Of a DNA stretch of 19,790 nucleotides, positions 1 to 6,976 are shown piece by piece. The DNA is taken from assembly GCA_964438735.1 (NCBI GenBank), contig CAYTLW010000133.1, positions 1 to 19,790 on the forward strand, read 5' to 3'. The notes under the pieces were generated by a model. That model saw only the letters and a list, made by a program, of their open reading frames with translations. It made no database searches and had not been told where the DNA came from. A program made the translations under genes and the position numbers. This DNA is from CAYTLW01 sp964438735 (GTDB lineage Bacteria; Myxococcota_A; UBA9042). Position 1 is the first letter of the stretch, and every line of letters starts with the position of its first letter.

Positions 1-23
1 GGCAATCGGGGTTTATTTTTTGG

Positions 24-81
24 GGTTCGGCCCTAAAAGTATTTTTTGGGGGCGGTGGGGGCTTCCGGAAGCCCCCTTGTT
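24..81 (+). repeat. Left copy of a two-hairpin terminal repeat
   Basis: This stretch aligns without gaps to 19727-19784; my manual count is 46 of 58 identical positions. It holds an A/T-topped imperfect hairpin (about 30-53) and then a perfect 20-base palindrome (57-76) followed by TTGTT. The first hairpin is poorly paired here and lies in G and T runs typical of a low-quality contig end. The second hairpin and its tail (57-81) match the right copy at 24 of 25 positions. Confidence 0.6.
57..81 (+). terminator. Intrinsic terminator-like hairpin upstream of engB
   Basis: GGGGGCTTCC (57-66) pairs with GGAAGCCCCC (67-76), followed by TTGTT. The innermost pairs must open to form a loop. On the + strand it would end a gene lying left of the window and insulate engB from it. 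The T tract is weak, so termination is inferred from shape and from the near-identical hairpin after the last ABC gene. Confidence 0.5.
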
Positions 82-101
82 GCCGATGAGGGAGTGGCGA
101 G

Positions 102-752
102 ATGGCTGGCAAGGCGCGCAAGGGCGGTGGTCCCCGGGTGGTCTCGGCGGAGTTCGTTGCCTCCATCGACCAGCCGTCGGGGTTTGATGCGAGTGTGCCC
201 GAGGTGGCCTTTGGCGGGCGCTCCAATGTGGGCAAATCCTCGCTGCTGAACATGTTGTGTCAGCGCAAGGGCCTGGCCCGCACCAGCAAGACGCCGGGGC
301 GGACCCAACGGGTCAACCTCTTCGATGTGCGACTGGCCGACCACAGCCATGTGCGCCTGGCAGATCTGCCGGGATGGGGGCATGCCAAGGTGCCGCGCCA
401 CGTCCGACAGGCGTTCGGCCCGATGATCGAGCGCTATCTCGTCGGGCGGGACAACCTGGCTGGCCTCTTCCTGCTGGTGGATGCACGCCGGGATCCCGAT
501 CCAGGACTCGGCGACTTTGCCGACTGGCTGGCCGAGCGAGAGGTCGCCGTCACGTTGGTGATCACCAAGGTCGACAAGATCGGTCGAAACCGGCGATTCG
601 GCGCGCTGCAGCGGATCGCGCGTGGGTGCGGTGTGCCGGGCCGGGCCATCGCCACTTCGGCCAGTGAGAGCCTGGGGGCCGCCGACATCTGGCGCCGCAT
701 CGCGCAGCTGACCGCCGAGACGGCGCCCGGCGACCGGGGCGCAGGCGCGTGA
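102..752 (+). CDS. engB: Ribosome biogenesis GTP-binding protein EngB (YihA/YsxC)
   Basis: Translational GTPase-like protein of the TRAFAC class, 216 residues, the usual EngB size. The family is needed for late assembly of the large ribosomal subunit in the cytoplasm. Visible motifs are the P-loop GRSNVGKSS (39-47), switch I KTPG (63-66), the G3 motif DLPGWG (88-93), TKVD (155-158, G4) and a G5-like TSAS near 660. The ATG at 102 is preceded by purine-rich GAGGGAGTGGCGAG. The stop overlaps the next GTG by four bases (GTGA, 749-752), so the acetyltransferase is probably translationally coupled. It opens a cluster whose other members also act on translation (RimI-like, PrmC). All GTPase motifs are intact and no anomaly was seen. 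Confidence 0.96.
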   Translation: MAGKARKGGGPRVVSAEFVASIDQPSGFDASVPEVAFGGRSNVGKSSLLNMLCQRKGLARTSKTPGRTQRVNLFDVRLADHSHVRLADLPGWGHAKVPRHVRQAFGPMIERYLVGRDNLAGLFLLVDARRDPDPGLGDFADWLAEREVAVTLVITKVDKIGRNRRFGALQRIARGCGVPGRAIATSASESLGAADIWRRIAQLTAETAPGDRGAGA

Positions 753-1216
753 CCGCCGAACCGAACCTGCCCGACCTCGCGCTGCGGCCCCTTGTACCGG
801 GCGACCTGAAGCGATGGCTCGCGCTGCAGGCGCATATCGCCGACCCCTACGACCGTCAGGCGCTGGAACAGGAGTTCAAACTGTCCCAGAGCAGGATTCT
901 GGGCTACGTCAGTCGCGGCCATTTGCTGGGCGCATTGCTCGCCTGGCTGGTGGTCGACGAGCTACAGATCATGCAAGTGGTCGTCGCAGCCGAGGCCCGG
1001 CGCGGCGGGATCGGCAGGGCGCTGGTGCTTCAGTCTCTTCGCCGAAGCAGGGCGGCGGGCGCGATCACGGCCACCCTGGAGGTGAGAGCCAGCAACGACG
1101 CCGCCATCGCGCTTTATGCCGCCATGGGCTTTCAAGTGGACGGCAGGCGTCCGAGCTACTACCCCGACGGCGAGGACGCGGTGTTGATGCATCACGACTT
1201 GAGGGCGACGGTCTGA
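749..1216 (+). CDS. rimI: RimI-like GNAT N-acetyltransferase
   Basis: A 155-residue GNAT-fold protein. In the RimI family the enzyme transfers acetyl from acetyl-CoA to the N-terminus of ribosomal protein S18 and sometimes other proteins. The acetyl-CoA pyrophosphate loop is R-R-G-G-I-G-R-A (84-91). The segment around LEVRASN (110-116), the Tyr 12 residues after Glu111 (Tyr123) and the following MGF match the RimI layout, where that Glu and Tyr act as general base and acid. A YYPDGEDA stretch (137-144) also matches RimI. The start is GTG at 749, overlapping the engB stop by four bases. RimI identity is likely from motif agreement and the neighbours; another alanine acetyltransferase-type GNAT cannot be excluded. 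Confidence 0.85.
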   Translation: MTAEPNLPDLALRPLVPGDLKRWLALQAHIADPYDRQALEQEFKLSQSRILGYVSRGHLLGALLAWLVVDELQIMQVVVAAEARRGGIGRALVLQSLRRSRAAGAITATLEVRASNDAAIALYAAMGFQVDGRRPSYYPDGEDAVLMHHDLRATV

Positions 1217-1224
1217 GTTCGACG

Positions 1225-1270
1225 ATGGGGCTGGCGATCGGTGCTGGCGCCGGCGATCTGCATGCCCCAT
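1225..1270 (+). promoter_or_regulatory. Nested inverted repeat ahead of thiE
   Basis: ATGGGGC (1225-1231) pairs with GCCCCAT (1264-1270), and inside it GATCG (1236-1240) pairs with CGATC (1254-1258), leaving a GC-rich 13-base loop. It fills much of the 85-base gap between the acetyltransferase and thiE. It could be a processing site, a weak terminator or chance in GC-rich DNA. It has no TPP riboswitch core. Confidence 0.25.
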
Positions 1271-1301
1271 ACTCCCGCCTTCTCGCCTCGCAGGTGCATC
1301 G

Positions 1302-2036
1302 ATGCCCACCACTGCATTGCAATCAGGCGTCTACGCGATCCTCGACATCGACCGGATCGCGCCACTTCTGCCCGACGATCCCGACGAGGAGTTGGAGCTG
1401 GTCCTGGCATACGGCCGTGCCGCGGCAGCCTCGGGTGCCTGCGCCCTGCAGCTGCGACTCAAGTCTGCACAGCCCCATAGCCTGTACCCGCGGCGACTGT
1501 ACGCGGCCCTGCTGGAGGCGTTCGGCGACCGTCTACCGGTGTTGATGAACGACATGCTGCCCGTGGTGGAAGGCTTCGTGGGCAGAGCCGGTTGCGGCGT
1601 ACACGTAGGCCAAGGTGACGCGTCACCGATCACGGCCAGACATCACCTGGGCGATGCGGCTTGCATCGGTCTGTCGACCCACGACGTGGCGCAGGTCAGT
1701 GCGGCGGGACCGCTGCCGGTCGACTACATCGGATTCGGACCCCTTCGGGCGACGAGCGGCAAGGAGACGACGGATCCAGCGGTGGGTTTCGATGGCTTGC
1801 AGGCTGCATTCCTGCATTCGGAGCATCCCATCGTGGCCATCGGCGGCTTGGATCGTTCCGACATCCCCGCCGTACGAGACGCCGGGGCCCATGCCATGGC
1901 TGTGATCGGGGCATGGCTGGGGCCGCCCGACGAACCTTGGGATCCGCAGGAAGCGGAGCGCAGATTTGGCGCCATGGCGGCCACGTGGGCGGGGCTGATG
2001 GCGGATGCCGAACGGGGCATTGGCGGAGGAGCATGA
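1302..2036 (+). CDS. thiE: Thiamine phosphate synthase ThiE
   Basis: TIM-barrel enzyme of 244 residues that joins HMP diphosphate and the thiazole phosphate to make thiamine phosphate. The active-site set is complete: QLRLK (50-54), Asn83-Asp84, GVHVGQGD (99-106), Ser125 in LSTH, the GFGPLRATSGK loop with Lys154, and the phosphate-binding AIGG (179-182). These residues separate true ThiE from the related TenI-type proteins that lack them. The ATG follows a modest AGGTG. The stop codon overlaps the prmC ATG by four bases (ATGA, 2033-2036). No other thiamine gene is in the window, so here thiE sits inside a translation-related cluster. The C-terminal 35 residues after the barrel are a plain helical extension. 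Confidence 0.92.
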   Translation: MPTTALQSGVYAILDIDRIAPLLPDDPDEELELVLAYGRAAAASGACALQLRLKSAQPHSLYPRRLYAALLEAFGDRLPVLMNDMLPVVEGFVGRAGCGVHVGQGDASPITARHHLGDAACIGLSTHDVAQVSAAGPLPVDYIGFGPLRATSGKETTDPAVGFDGLQAAFLHSEHPIVAIGGLDRSDIPAVRDAGAHAMAVIGAWLGPPDEPWDPQEAERRFGAMAATWAGLMADAERGIGGGA

Positions 2037-2941
2037 GCGAGACGTGGACAATCAAGCGGATCCTGACCTGGTCCGAGGGCTTTCTCAGCAAGCGGGGCTC
2101 CGACTCACCGCGGCTGGACGCCGAGCTGCTGCTGGGCGAGGCGCTCTCCCTGCGGCGACTCGACCTGTACATGCACTTCGATCGGCCGCTGCAACTCGAT
2201 GAACTGGCGGCATACAAAGCGCTGATACGCCGCCGAGCCCGCCACGAACCCGTGGCCTACATCCTCGGCCGAAAGGGGTTCCACGCCATCGATCTGGCCG
2301 TCGGCCCCGGCGTGCTGGTCCCTCGCCCGGAGACCGAGTCCCTCGTTGATCGCGTGGTCGAGTTCGCCGCCGATGCCGACGCACCGGATGGACTCGTACT
2401 GGATCTCTGCACCGGCAGCGGCGCCATCGCGTTGGCCCTGGCTGAAGCGTGGCGCACGACCGAGCCGCAACGCGCAATCATCGCCAGCGACATCAGCGAG
2501 GACTGCCTGCGCTGGGCGCAAAGCAACGCGTCGGACCTGGCGCCCGACTACCCCATCCAGTGGCGACAGGGAGACCTGTTCTCCGCCCTGCAGGCGGGCG
2601 AGCGCTTCGCGGCTATCGCCACCAATCCGCCCTACGTGCGCCACAAGGACCTGGCCCGACTGGAACCCACAGTCCGCGATCACGAACCGGCTCTGGCGCT
2701 CGACGGCGGTGAACGAGGCCTGGATGTCCTGCAACGGATCGCCGACCAGGCCATGGCATGGTTGTTGCCCGGTGGCCTGCTCGCTATCGAACTGGGCAGT
2801 CGTGAGCAGGGCGAGATCGTGGTGAACGGATTGGCTCAGGCGGGAGGGGTCGGAGCCCGCTACGAGCCCATCGGACCCGGGCCCACGGGCCTGGTGATCG
2901 TCCGATCCCCCGCGCAGGTCTCGCTGGCTGTCGCAATTTGA
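2033..2941 (+). CDS. prmC: Peptide chain release factor N5-glutamine methyltransferase PrmC (HemK)
   Basis: A 302-residue SAM-dependent enzyme that methylates the GGQ glutamine of release factors RF1 and RF2. The N-terminal helical domain ends with HEPVAYILG (71-79). The SAM fold then shows RPETE (98-102), the glycine-rich DLCTGSG (124-130), an acidic SD after strand 2 (152-153), and the catalytic NPPY (198-201) that contacts the substrate glutamine amide. The start chosen is the ATG at 2033, which gives the family length and the four-base overlap with thiE; an upstream in-frame extension is open only because of the high GC content. No release-factor gene is adjacent, although prfA-prmC pairs are common elsewhere. 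Confidence 0.94.
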   Translation: MSETWTIKRILTWSEGFLSKRGSDSPRLDAELLLGEALSLRRLDLYMHFDRPLQLDELAAYKALIRRRARHEPVAYILGRKGFHAIDLAVGPGVLVPRPETESLVDRVVEFAADADAPDGLVLDLCTGSGAIALALAEAWRTTEPQRAIIASDISEDCLRWAQSNASDLAPDYPIQWRQGDLFSALQAGERFAAIATNPPYVRHKDLARLEPTVRDHEPALALDGGERGLDVLQRIADQAMAWLLPGGLLAIELGSREQGEIVVNGLAQAGGVGARYEPIGPGPTGLVIVRSPAQVSLAVAI

Positions 2942-2964
2942 GACGGTTGACCGCGGAAGCCGTC
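2942..2964. terminator. Short hairpin between convergent genes
   Basis: GACGGTT (2942-2948) pairs with AGCCGTC (2958-2964), seven pairs including one G-U, in the 37-base gap between prmC (+) and the NTF2-like gene (-). It lacks a T tract on either strand. Its position suggests a shared terminator, but the support is structural only. Confidence 0.3.
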
Positions 2965-2978
2965 ACCGGGGTCGGCGT

Positions 2979-3377
2979 TCAGTCCACCATCCGGTAACGC
3001 TCGGCCAGCTCGTCGGGCACGTGTTCGAGCCAACAGATGTGCTGGTGGTCATCGACTCGATAACGCAACTCACCGCCACCGCGAAAGTCGTCCACCTGCA
3101 GGCAGTAGCGCGCCGTCCACAGGCCGTCTTCACCGCTTTTCGGCCCTGAGACCATCTCGAAGTGAATGCGAGGCGGGCAGCGCGAAAACCACTCGACGGC
3201 TTCGTCGACGCCGTGGAATTGCTCGACCACCTGGCCGCGCCACTCATCGTTGCCGTGGCGCAGGATCTCCACGTCCTCGCTGACCGCGGCGCGGACGACG
3301 GCAGCATCCAGTGGCGCGTTGAGCGCCGCCAGCCAGCGATGAAGTGCGTCGGTGGCGGCGACCAGATCATGGCTCAT
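2979..3377 (-). CDS. NTF2-like (SnoaL/ketosteroid isomerase fold) small protein
   Basis: A 132-residue protein with the alpha+beta pattern of the NTF2-like superfamily: two N-terminal helices, an early segment around VSEDVEILR (32-40), a motif G-V-D-E-A-V-E-W-F (56-64) that matches the helix seen in SnoaL-type members, and a C-terminal curved sheet with alternating charged and hydrophobic residues. There is no signal peptide, so it is cytoplasmic. The fold serves as an enzyme, binding domain or immunity-type partner, so no reaction is assigned. The ATG at 3377 overlaps the stop of the upstream Cys-rich lipoprotein by one base (TGATG), implying translational coupling. This makes a cytoplasmic product the last gene of a lipoprotein unit. 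Confidence 0.8.
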   Translation of the reverse strand: MSHDLVAATDALHRWLAALNAPLDAAVVRAAVSEDVEILRHGNDEWRGQVVEQFHGVDEAVEWFSRCPPRIHFEMVSGPKSGEDGLWTARYCLQVDDFRGGGELRYRVDDHQHICWLEHVPDELAERYRMVD

Positions 3378-3748
3378 CACGGCACTCCCAGGCAGCGACC
3401 GTTCTTGCAGGCGGCGTCGATGGGCGCCGCCCCCCGAACCAGGCGGGCTTTGTTGATGTAGGTCGCCCGGGCGCCACAATCGGCGTCCTTGTCGCAGCTG
3501 CAGAAGGCGTATTCCGGCGCATCGAAACACAGCCTCGCGGCGGCGCATATGCGGCGTTCATCCTGGCCGCATGCCTGGAGATGCCCGGCCTTTGCAGCGC
3601 ACGCGGAGCCATTGCCGAAACGCTTGATCGAGGCGCAATTCGGCGGCTCCAACGGTCCGGGATTGGCGCTCTCGGCCTCGGGCGTCGAGCACGCGACCAG
3701 CAAACACGGGACCAACAAGAGGGCGGCCAGCGGCCACATCGCCCTCAC
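3377..3748 (-). CDS. Small cysteine-rich lipoprotein
   Basis: A 123-residue predicted lipoprotein. A short Arg-containing N-terminus and hydrophobic segment lead to a lipobox ending LLVAC, with Cys20 as the lipidated residue. The mature part has ten further cysteines (38, 50, 60, 68, 74, 83, 85, 91, 114, 119), an even number consistent with a disulfide-rich outer-envelope domain. No known family was recognised. The GTG at 3748 overlaps the upstream stop by four bases and supplies the n-region Arg; the ATG at 3739 is an alternative start with GAGGG just upstream. It lies between the propeller-like lipoprotein and the NTF2-like gene and is coupled to both by overlapping codons. Confidence 0.8.
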   Translation of the reverse strand: MRAMWPLAALLLVPCLLVACSTPEAESANPGPLEPPNCASIKRFGNGSACAAKAGHLQACGQDERRICAAARLCFDAPEYAFCSCDKDADCGARATYINKARLVRGAAPIDAACKNGRCLGVP

Positions 3749-4881
3749 GGCTGGACCGCGTAGCGATAGAGGGTGAAATCGGTCAGCACGACCAGCTCCT
3801 GCTCGCCATGCATGGCCACATCCACCAGGTCGGAGGACTTGACCGAGAACGAAGGCGTGACGCCGAAGGCCGAGGCCACGTTCACCACATCCCAGACATC
3901 GCCGTTGCGCTTGCGCAGCTGACCCTTCAGACCGGCGGCCCAGACGCGTTCGTGATCCAATCCGTCCAGCGAGGTGAAGCCCTGCTTCCAATTGAGGGCA
4001 TCCGACGAGATCGGCGCGAAACCGGAGCCATCGTAGATGGCAACAAGGGGGGCCCCGATGCCACCGGCGACAAATACCCGGCTCTTGGGATCTGCGTCGG
4101 CGCCATTGGCCAGCCAGATGTCAGACGCCACGCCAGGCAACGGCAGGCCCTGCCATGAATCGCCCTTCTGTTTCAGGACCAGGGACTTGGCGCCGACGGC
4201 CTGGTCGGCGACCAGCCACGGCACACCCTTGGCGTCCACCGCCACGCCCACGAAACTGGCGCTGCCGCCGATCTGCGTGCCGCCATCCGCCGCCACAGTC
4301 ACCGCCTCGGACAGCCAGGTGGCCTCCTTGTAGCGCCATGCATTGCGGCCATCGCCTACGGCCCAGATGGCGCCGCCGTCGCCGGCGATGGCGCGGAAGG
4401 TGACCGGCTGAGCCGGATTCACCGGGGCTGGCTGCCAGTCCTGGCCGTCGTAGAGCAACAAGGCGTTGCCTGCGCCGCCGACGACGATTCGACCGTCGCT
4501 GGCGACCCATACCGCGCGCAGGTTCGAGGTGCCGATGCCCGGAGGCGACATGTCGGTAAAGGCGCTGCCATCGAAACGCCAGACCCTGGCTTTGTCGCCG
4601 ACCACGACATAGCTGCCGGGCTTGCCCGGAACCGCCGCGAGAGCGCGCATCTTGATGGGATCCTCGGGCTCATATCGACGCCATTGGAGGTTGCCCTTGG
4701 CCACATCTTCAACGACGTCGCCGGCGACGTCCTCGCTCACCTCGGCGCCGGCGTCGGCGGCGGAGTCCGTGGCGTCTTCGGTGTCCTCTTCGCCATTGCA
4801 GGCGCCGAGCGTGGCCACGATGAGGAGCAGGACGAAGCCGCCCACGCTACTTCGATGCCTCCATCCGCTCGGGGATCTCAT
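3745..4881 (-). CDS. Propeller-like lipoprotein with acidic linker
   Basis: A 378-residue surface or periplasmic lipoprotein. A charged n-region and hydrophobic stretch (15-24) end in the lipobox LGAC with Cys28. A linker rich in Asp, Glu, Ala and Val (29-62) follows, in the style of myxobacterial and bradymonadal lipoproteins. The rest is a series of about 40-residue units with recurring patterns such as VWVASDGRIVVGG, AIWAVGDG and RVWAAGLKG, each followed by a short aromatic strand (YDGQDW). That is typical of beta-propeller repeats. A binding role is likely; no catalytic site was seen. The ATG at 4881 is preferred over 4899 because AAGGAGG sits seven bases upstream of it. It is the first gene of a three-gene unit. 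Confidence 0.85.
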   Translation of the reverse strand: MRSPSGWRHRSSVGGFVLLLIVATLGACNGEEDTEDATDSAADAGAEVSEDVAGDVVEDVAKGNLQWRRYEPEDPIKMRALAAVPGKPGSYVVVGDKARVWRFDGSAFTDMSPPGIGTSNLRAVWVASDGRIVVGGAGNALLLYDGQDWQPAPVNPAQPVTFRAIAGDGGAIWAVGDGRNAWRYKEATWLSEAVTVAADGGTQIGGSASFVGVAVDAKGVPWLVADQAVGAKSLVLKQKGDSWQGLPLPGVASDIWLANGADADPKSRVFVAGGIGAPLVAIYDGSGFAPISSDALNWKQGFTSLDGLDHERVWAAGLKGQLRKRNGDVWDVVNVASAFGVTPSFSVKSSDLVDVAMHGEQELVVLTDFTLYRYAVQP

Positions 4882-4924
4882 GGCCTTGCCTCCTTGCATC
4901 TCGTGCGGGCTCGCCGGAGGTCCC

Positions 4925-4954
4925 AGACTAGCCGGCGCTTCCCACGCTGGTCAA
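4925..4954 (-). promoter_or_regulatory. Promoter of the lipoprotein unit
   Basis: Read on the minus strand, TTGACC (4954-4949) is followed after 18 bases by TAGTCT (4930-4925). Transcription would start near 4918 and give a leader of roughly 37 bases before the ATG at 4881, which has a strong ribosome binding site. The -35 matches the sigma-70 consensus at five of six positions; the -10 is weaker. Confidence 0.45.
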
Positions 4955-5047
4955 AGTCCAGCGCGAGGCACACCTGGACGCACGCATCGCCTCTCGCTGA
5001 TGGGGGTGCACGGACCCCAAATCGATCGCCTGCGCGCCCGTGCGACC

Positions 5048-5076
5048 TTGCTCCCGCAGCAGCGCAGGGCTAGGTT
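5048..5076 (+). promoter_or_regulatory. Candidate promoter of the calpain-like gene
   Basis: TTGCTC (5048-5053), a 17-base spacer and TAGGTT (5071-5076) resemble a weak sigma-70 site. The predicted start near 5083 would fall inside the inverted repeat at 5080-5100, leaving a leader of about 30 bases. Confidence 0.3.
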
Positions 5077-5079
5077 TCG

Positions 5080-5100
5080 CATGCGGTAGTACGCCGCATG
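5080..5100. promoter_or_regulatory. Inverted repeat just ahead of the calpain ribosome binding site
   Basis: CATGCGG (5080-5086) and CCGCATG (5094-5100) form a perfect seven-base inverted repeat with a seven-base spacer. It abuts the GAGG at 5102-5105 used by the ATG at 5112. It could be a DNA operator or an mRNA hairpin that modulates translation. Confidence 0.4.
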
Positions 5101-5111
5101 TGAGGCCCGAA

Positions 5112-5999
5112 ATGCCCGATTTGACTGCCAAGCCGAAGCCGAAGCCGAAAAAGCCAAAGGTGGAACCGCGTGATCTCGCCGATCCCCGCTTGCGCGACAA
5201 GCACCAGGGAGCGGATTGGGGCTACAATAAGGCGGGCCAGGACCCCAAGAACAAGCTGTTCTATTACGGGGTCAAGGCGACCGATGTCTTCCAGGGCTCG
5301 GTGGCGGATTGTTACTTTGTGGCCGCCCTGTCCGCGGTGGCCGCCGAGTCACCCGAGCTCATCGAGCAAGGCATCATCGACCAGGGCGACGGCACGTACA
5401 AAGTCCGCTTCTTCCAGAAGAAGAACTACTGGGAGCGCAACTACCAGTCGGTCTGGGTCACCATCGACGGCGACCTGCCTACCCAGCATGGCGCGGACGA
5501 GACCCGCTACGCCAAAGGCCAGAAGACCCGCAAAGGCGGTCGCGAGCTCTGGCCTTCCCTGTACGAAAAAGCGTGGGCCACGATGAAGGGCGGCTACGAC
5601 AAGGTCGGCGAAGGCGGCTCAACCGCCGGCGCGCTCGAAGCCCTGTCCGGCAGCCGTGTGTCCTATGCCAGCACCAAGACCACGCCCGAAGACGTGATGT
5701 GGTCCAAGCTGAAAAAGGCATCCGACAACGACCAGGCGATGGCCGCCGGCACCCATGGCAAGAGCGACGAGTCCGACGAGCTGTACAAGGGCACCCGACT
5801 GTATGCCTGGCATGCCTACACCGTGCTGGGCGTTCGCGAGAAGGGTCGCGGCAAGAACAAGAAGAAGATGGTCAAGATCCGCAACCCATGGGGACGGGTC
5901 GAGCCAGGCAGCGACGGCAAGGACGACGGCGTCTTCGAGTTGACTCTGGAGGACTTCATGAAGTTCTACTCCAGCGTCAACATCGCCAACATGCCGTAG
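5112..5999 (+). CDS. Calpain-like cysteine protease (peptidase family C2)
   Basis: A 295-residue protein consisting mainly of a calpain protease core. The catalytic triad is visible: Cys67 in QGSVADCYF with the oxyanion Gln61, His234 in AWHAYTVLG, and Asn258 in IRNPWG. The stretch ELWPSLYEKAW (145-155) is also typical of calpains. The N-terminus is a Lys/Pro-rich tail (7-17) with no signal peptide, so it should act in the cytoplasm unless exported by another route. There are no EF-hands or C2-like domains. The ATG at 5112 has GAGG seven bases upstream; the open frame extends to 5040 without support. It precedes a beta-helix gene by 21 bases. Substrate and activator are unknown. Confidence 0.9.
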   Translation: MPDLTAKPKPKPKKPKVEPRDLADPRLRDKHQGADWGYNKAGQDPKNKLFYYGVKATDVFQGSVADCYFVAALSAVAAESPELIEQGIIDQGDGTYKVRFFQKKNYWERNYQSVWVTIDGDLPTQHGADETRYAKGQKTRKGGRELWPSLYEKAWATMKGGYDKVGEGGSTAGALEALSGSRVSYASTKTTPEDVMWSKLKKASDNDQAMAAGTHGKSDESDELYKGTRLYAWHAYTVLGVREKGRGKNKKKMVKIRNPWGRVEPGSDGKDDGVFELTLEDFMKFYSSVNIANMP

Positions 6000-6020
6000 C
6001 CCCCCACCCGAGCATCGTCG

Positions 6021-6962
6021 ATGGATTCAGCACAGGTCGTCCGCCACGGCCCTGAGGACGTGCCGCTCGCCGAGCGGGTCTGGCAACTGGACGCAGGCGT
6101 TCGCCTGGAGGTGCTGCCGGGCACCTACCGTGGCCCGATCGCCCTGCCCCGCGACATCGAGATCCAGGCCGCTGGCGGCATGGGTAGCGTCACCATCGAA
6201 TCGACGGCGGGCGGCACGCTGTCCGTAGAGGGCGCCGAACAGGTCGCACTCAACGACCTGGTGCTCCGAGGCCCGGATCGCTCCATGGGGGCGGTCCTGC
6301 GGGTCTACAACGAGGCGCGTATCCAAGCTCGGGGCTGCATCTTCACCGGAGGCCGTGGCCAGGGTGAAGGTGGCGGCGCCATCGACGTGCAGCAGGGGCA
6401 TATTCGGCTCGATGGTTGCCGCTTCACCCACAATGTGGCCATGCAGGGTGGGGCGTTGCGCGCTTCAGGTGCGGTGTACGTCGAAGTGCGCAACTGCGTA
6501 TTTGCCGACAACGGGGCGGCCGGTGTCGGTGGCGGCGCTGTATTCGCCAACCAGGGCGCTGAGATCCATCTGGTCGGCTGCACCTTTGTCGGCAACAAGG
6601 CCCCCATCGGGCGGGCGGTGTTGGCAGGCGGAGATGCGCTCGGCGCGGCCACGATAGAGGCGCGCAACTGCCTCTTCGCCGCTGGCGAACCCGAACTCAG
6701 CGCCACGGCCATCGAGCCAGGCCACCTGGCCTTGCACCACTGCGTATTGCCGGCGTTGCCCGACGACCTTCACGCCGCTATCACCGTCGGCGAAGGCGTG
6801 TTGGAGCGGCGCGTGGACGTGGCCAGCAGCGGCCCCGGCGCCTGGTCGGCGACATTCGACGGCCTGCTCGTCGGCCTGGGTGATCCCACCGCCTTCGAAG
6901 CCGACGAAGCCGATCTGCATGGGCGGGTGCGCAGCCGCATCCTTGTCGGCGCGGTAGGCTGA
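6021..6962 (+). CDS. Right-handed parallel beta-helix protein without signal peptide
   Basis: A 313-residue protein with pectate-lyase-type beta-helix coils. An opening segment of the form LEVLPGTYRGPI (29-40) is typical of such folds (a 'GTY' turn). Coils then recur every 26 to 30 residues with a stacked cysteine ladder at 106, 133, 159, 187 and 217, each in a C-x-F or C-hydrophobic-F context, and Gly/Ala/Asn-rich turns such as GGGAIDV and GGALRAS. No carbohydrate-lyase active site was recognised. There is no signal peptide, unlike most secreted relatives. It lies 21 bases after the calpain stop and is probably cotranscribed with it, so it may be a partner, scaffold or substrate of the protease; that is inference. 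Confidence 0.85.
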   Translation: MDSAQVVRHGPEDVPLAERVWQLDAGVRLEVLPGTYRGPIALPRDIEIQAAGGMGSVTIESTAGGTLSVEGAEQVALNDLVLRGPDRSMGAVLRVYNEARIQARGCIFTGGRGQGEGGGAIDVQQGHIRLDGCRFTHNVAMQGGALRASGAVYVEVRNCVFADNGAAGVGGGAVFANQGAEIHLVGCTFVGNKAPIGRAVLAGGDALGAATIEARNCLFAAGEPELSATAIEPGHLALHHCVLPALPDDLHAAITVGEGVLERRVDVASSGPGAWSATFDGLLVGLGDPTAFEADEADLHGRVRSRILVGAVG

Positions 6963-6976
6963 TCGGCAGCGCGATC

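Noticed and set aside
1217..1301. TPP riboswitch ahead of thiE
   Set aside because: The gap is 85 bases and I could not find the conserved CUGAGA-type core.
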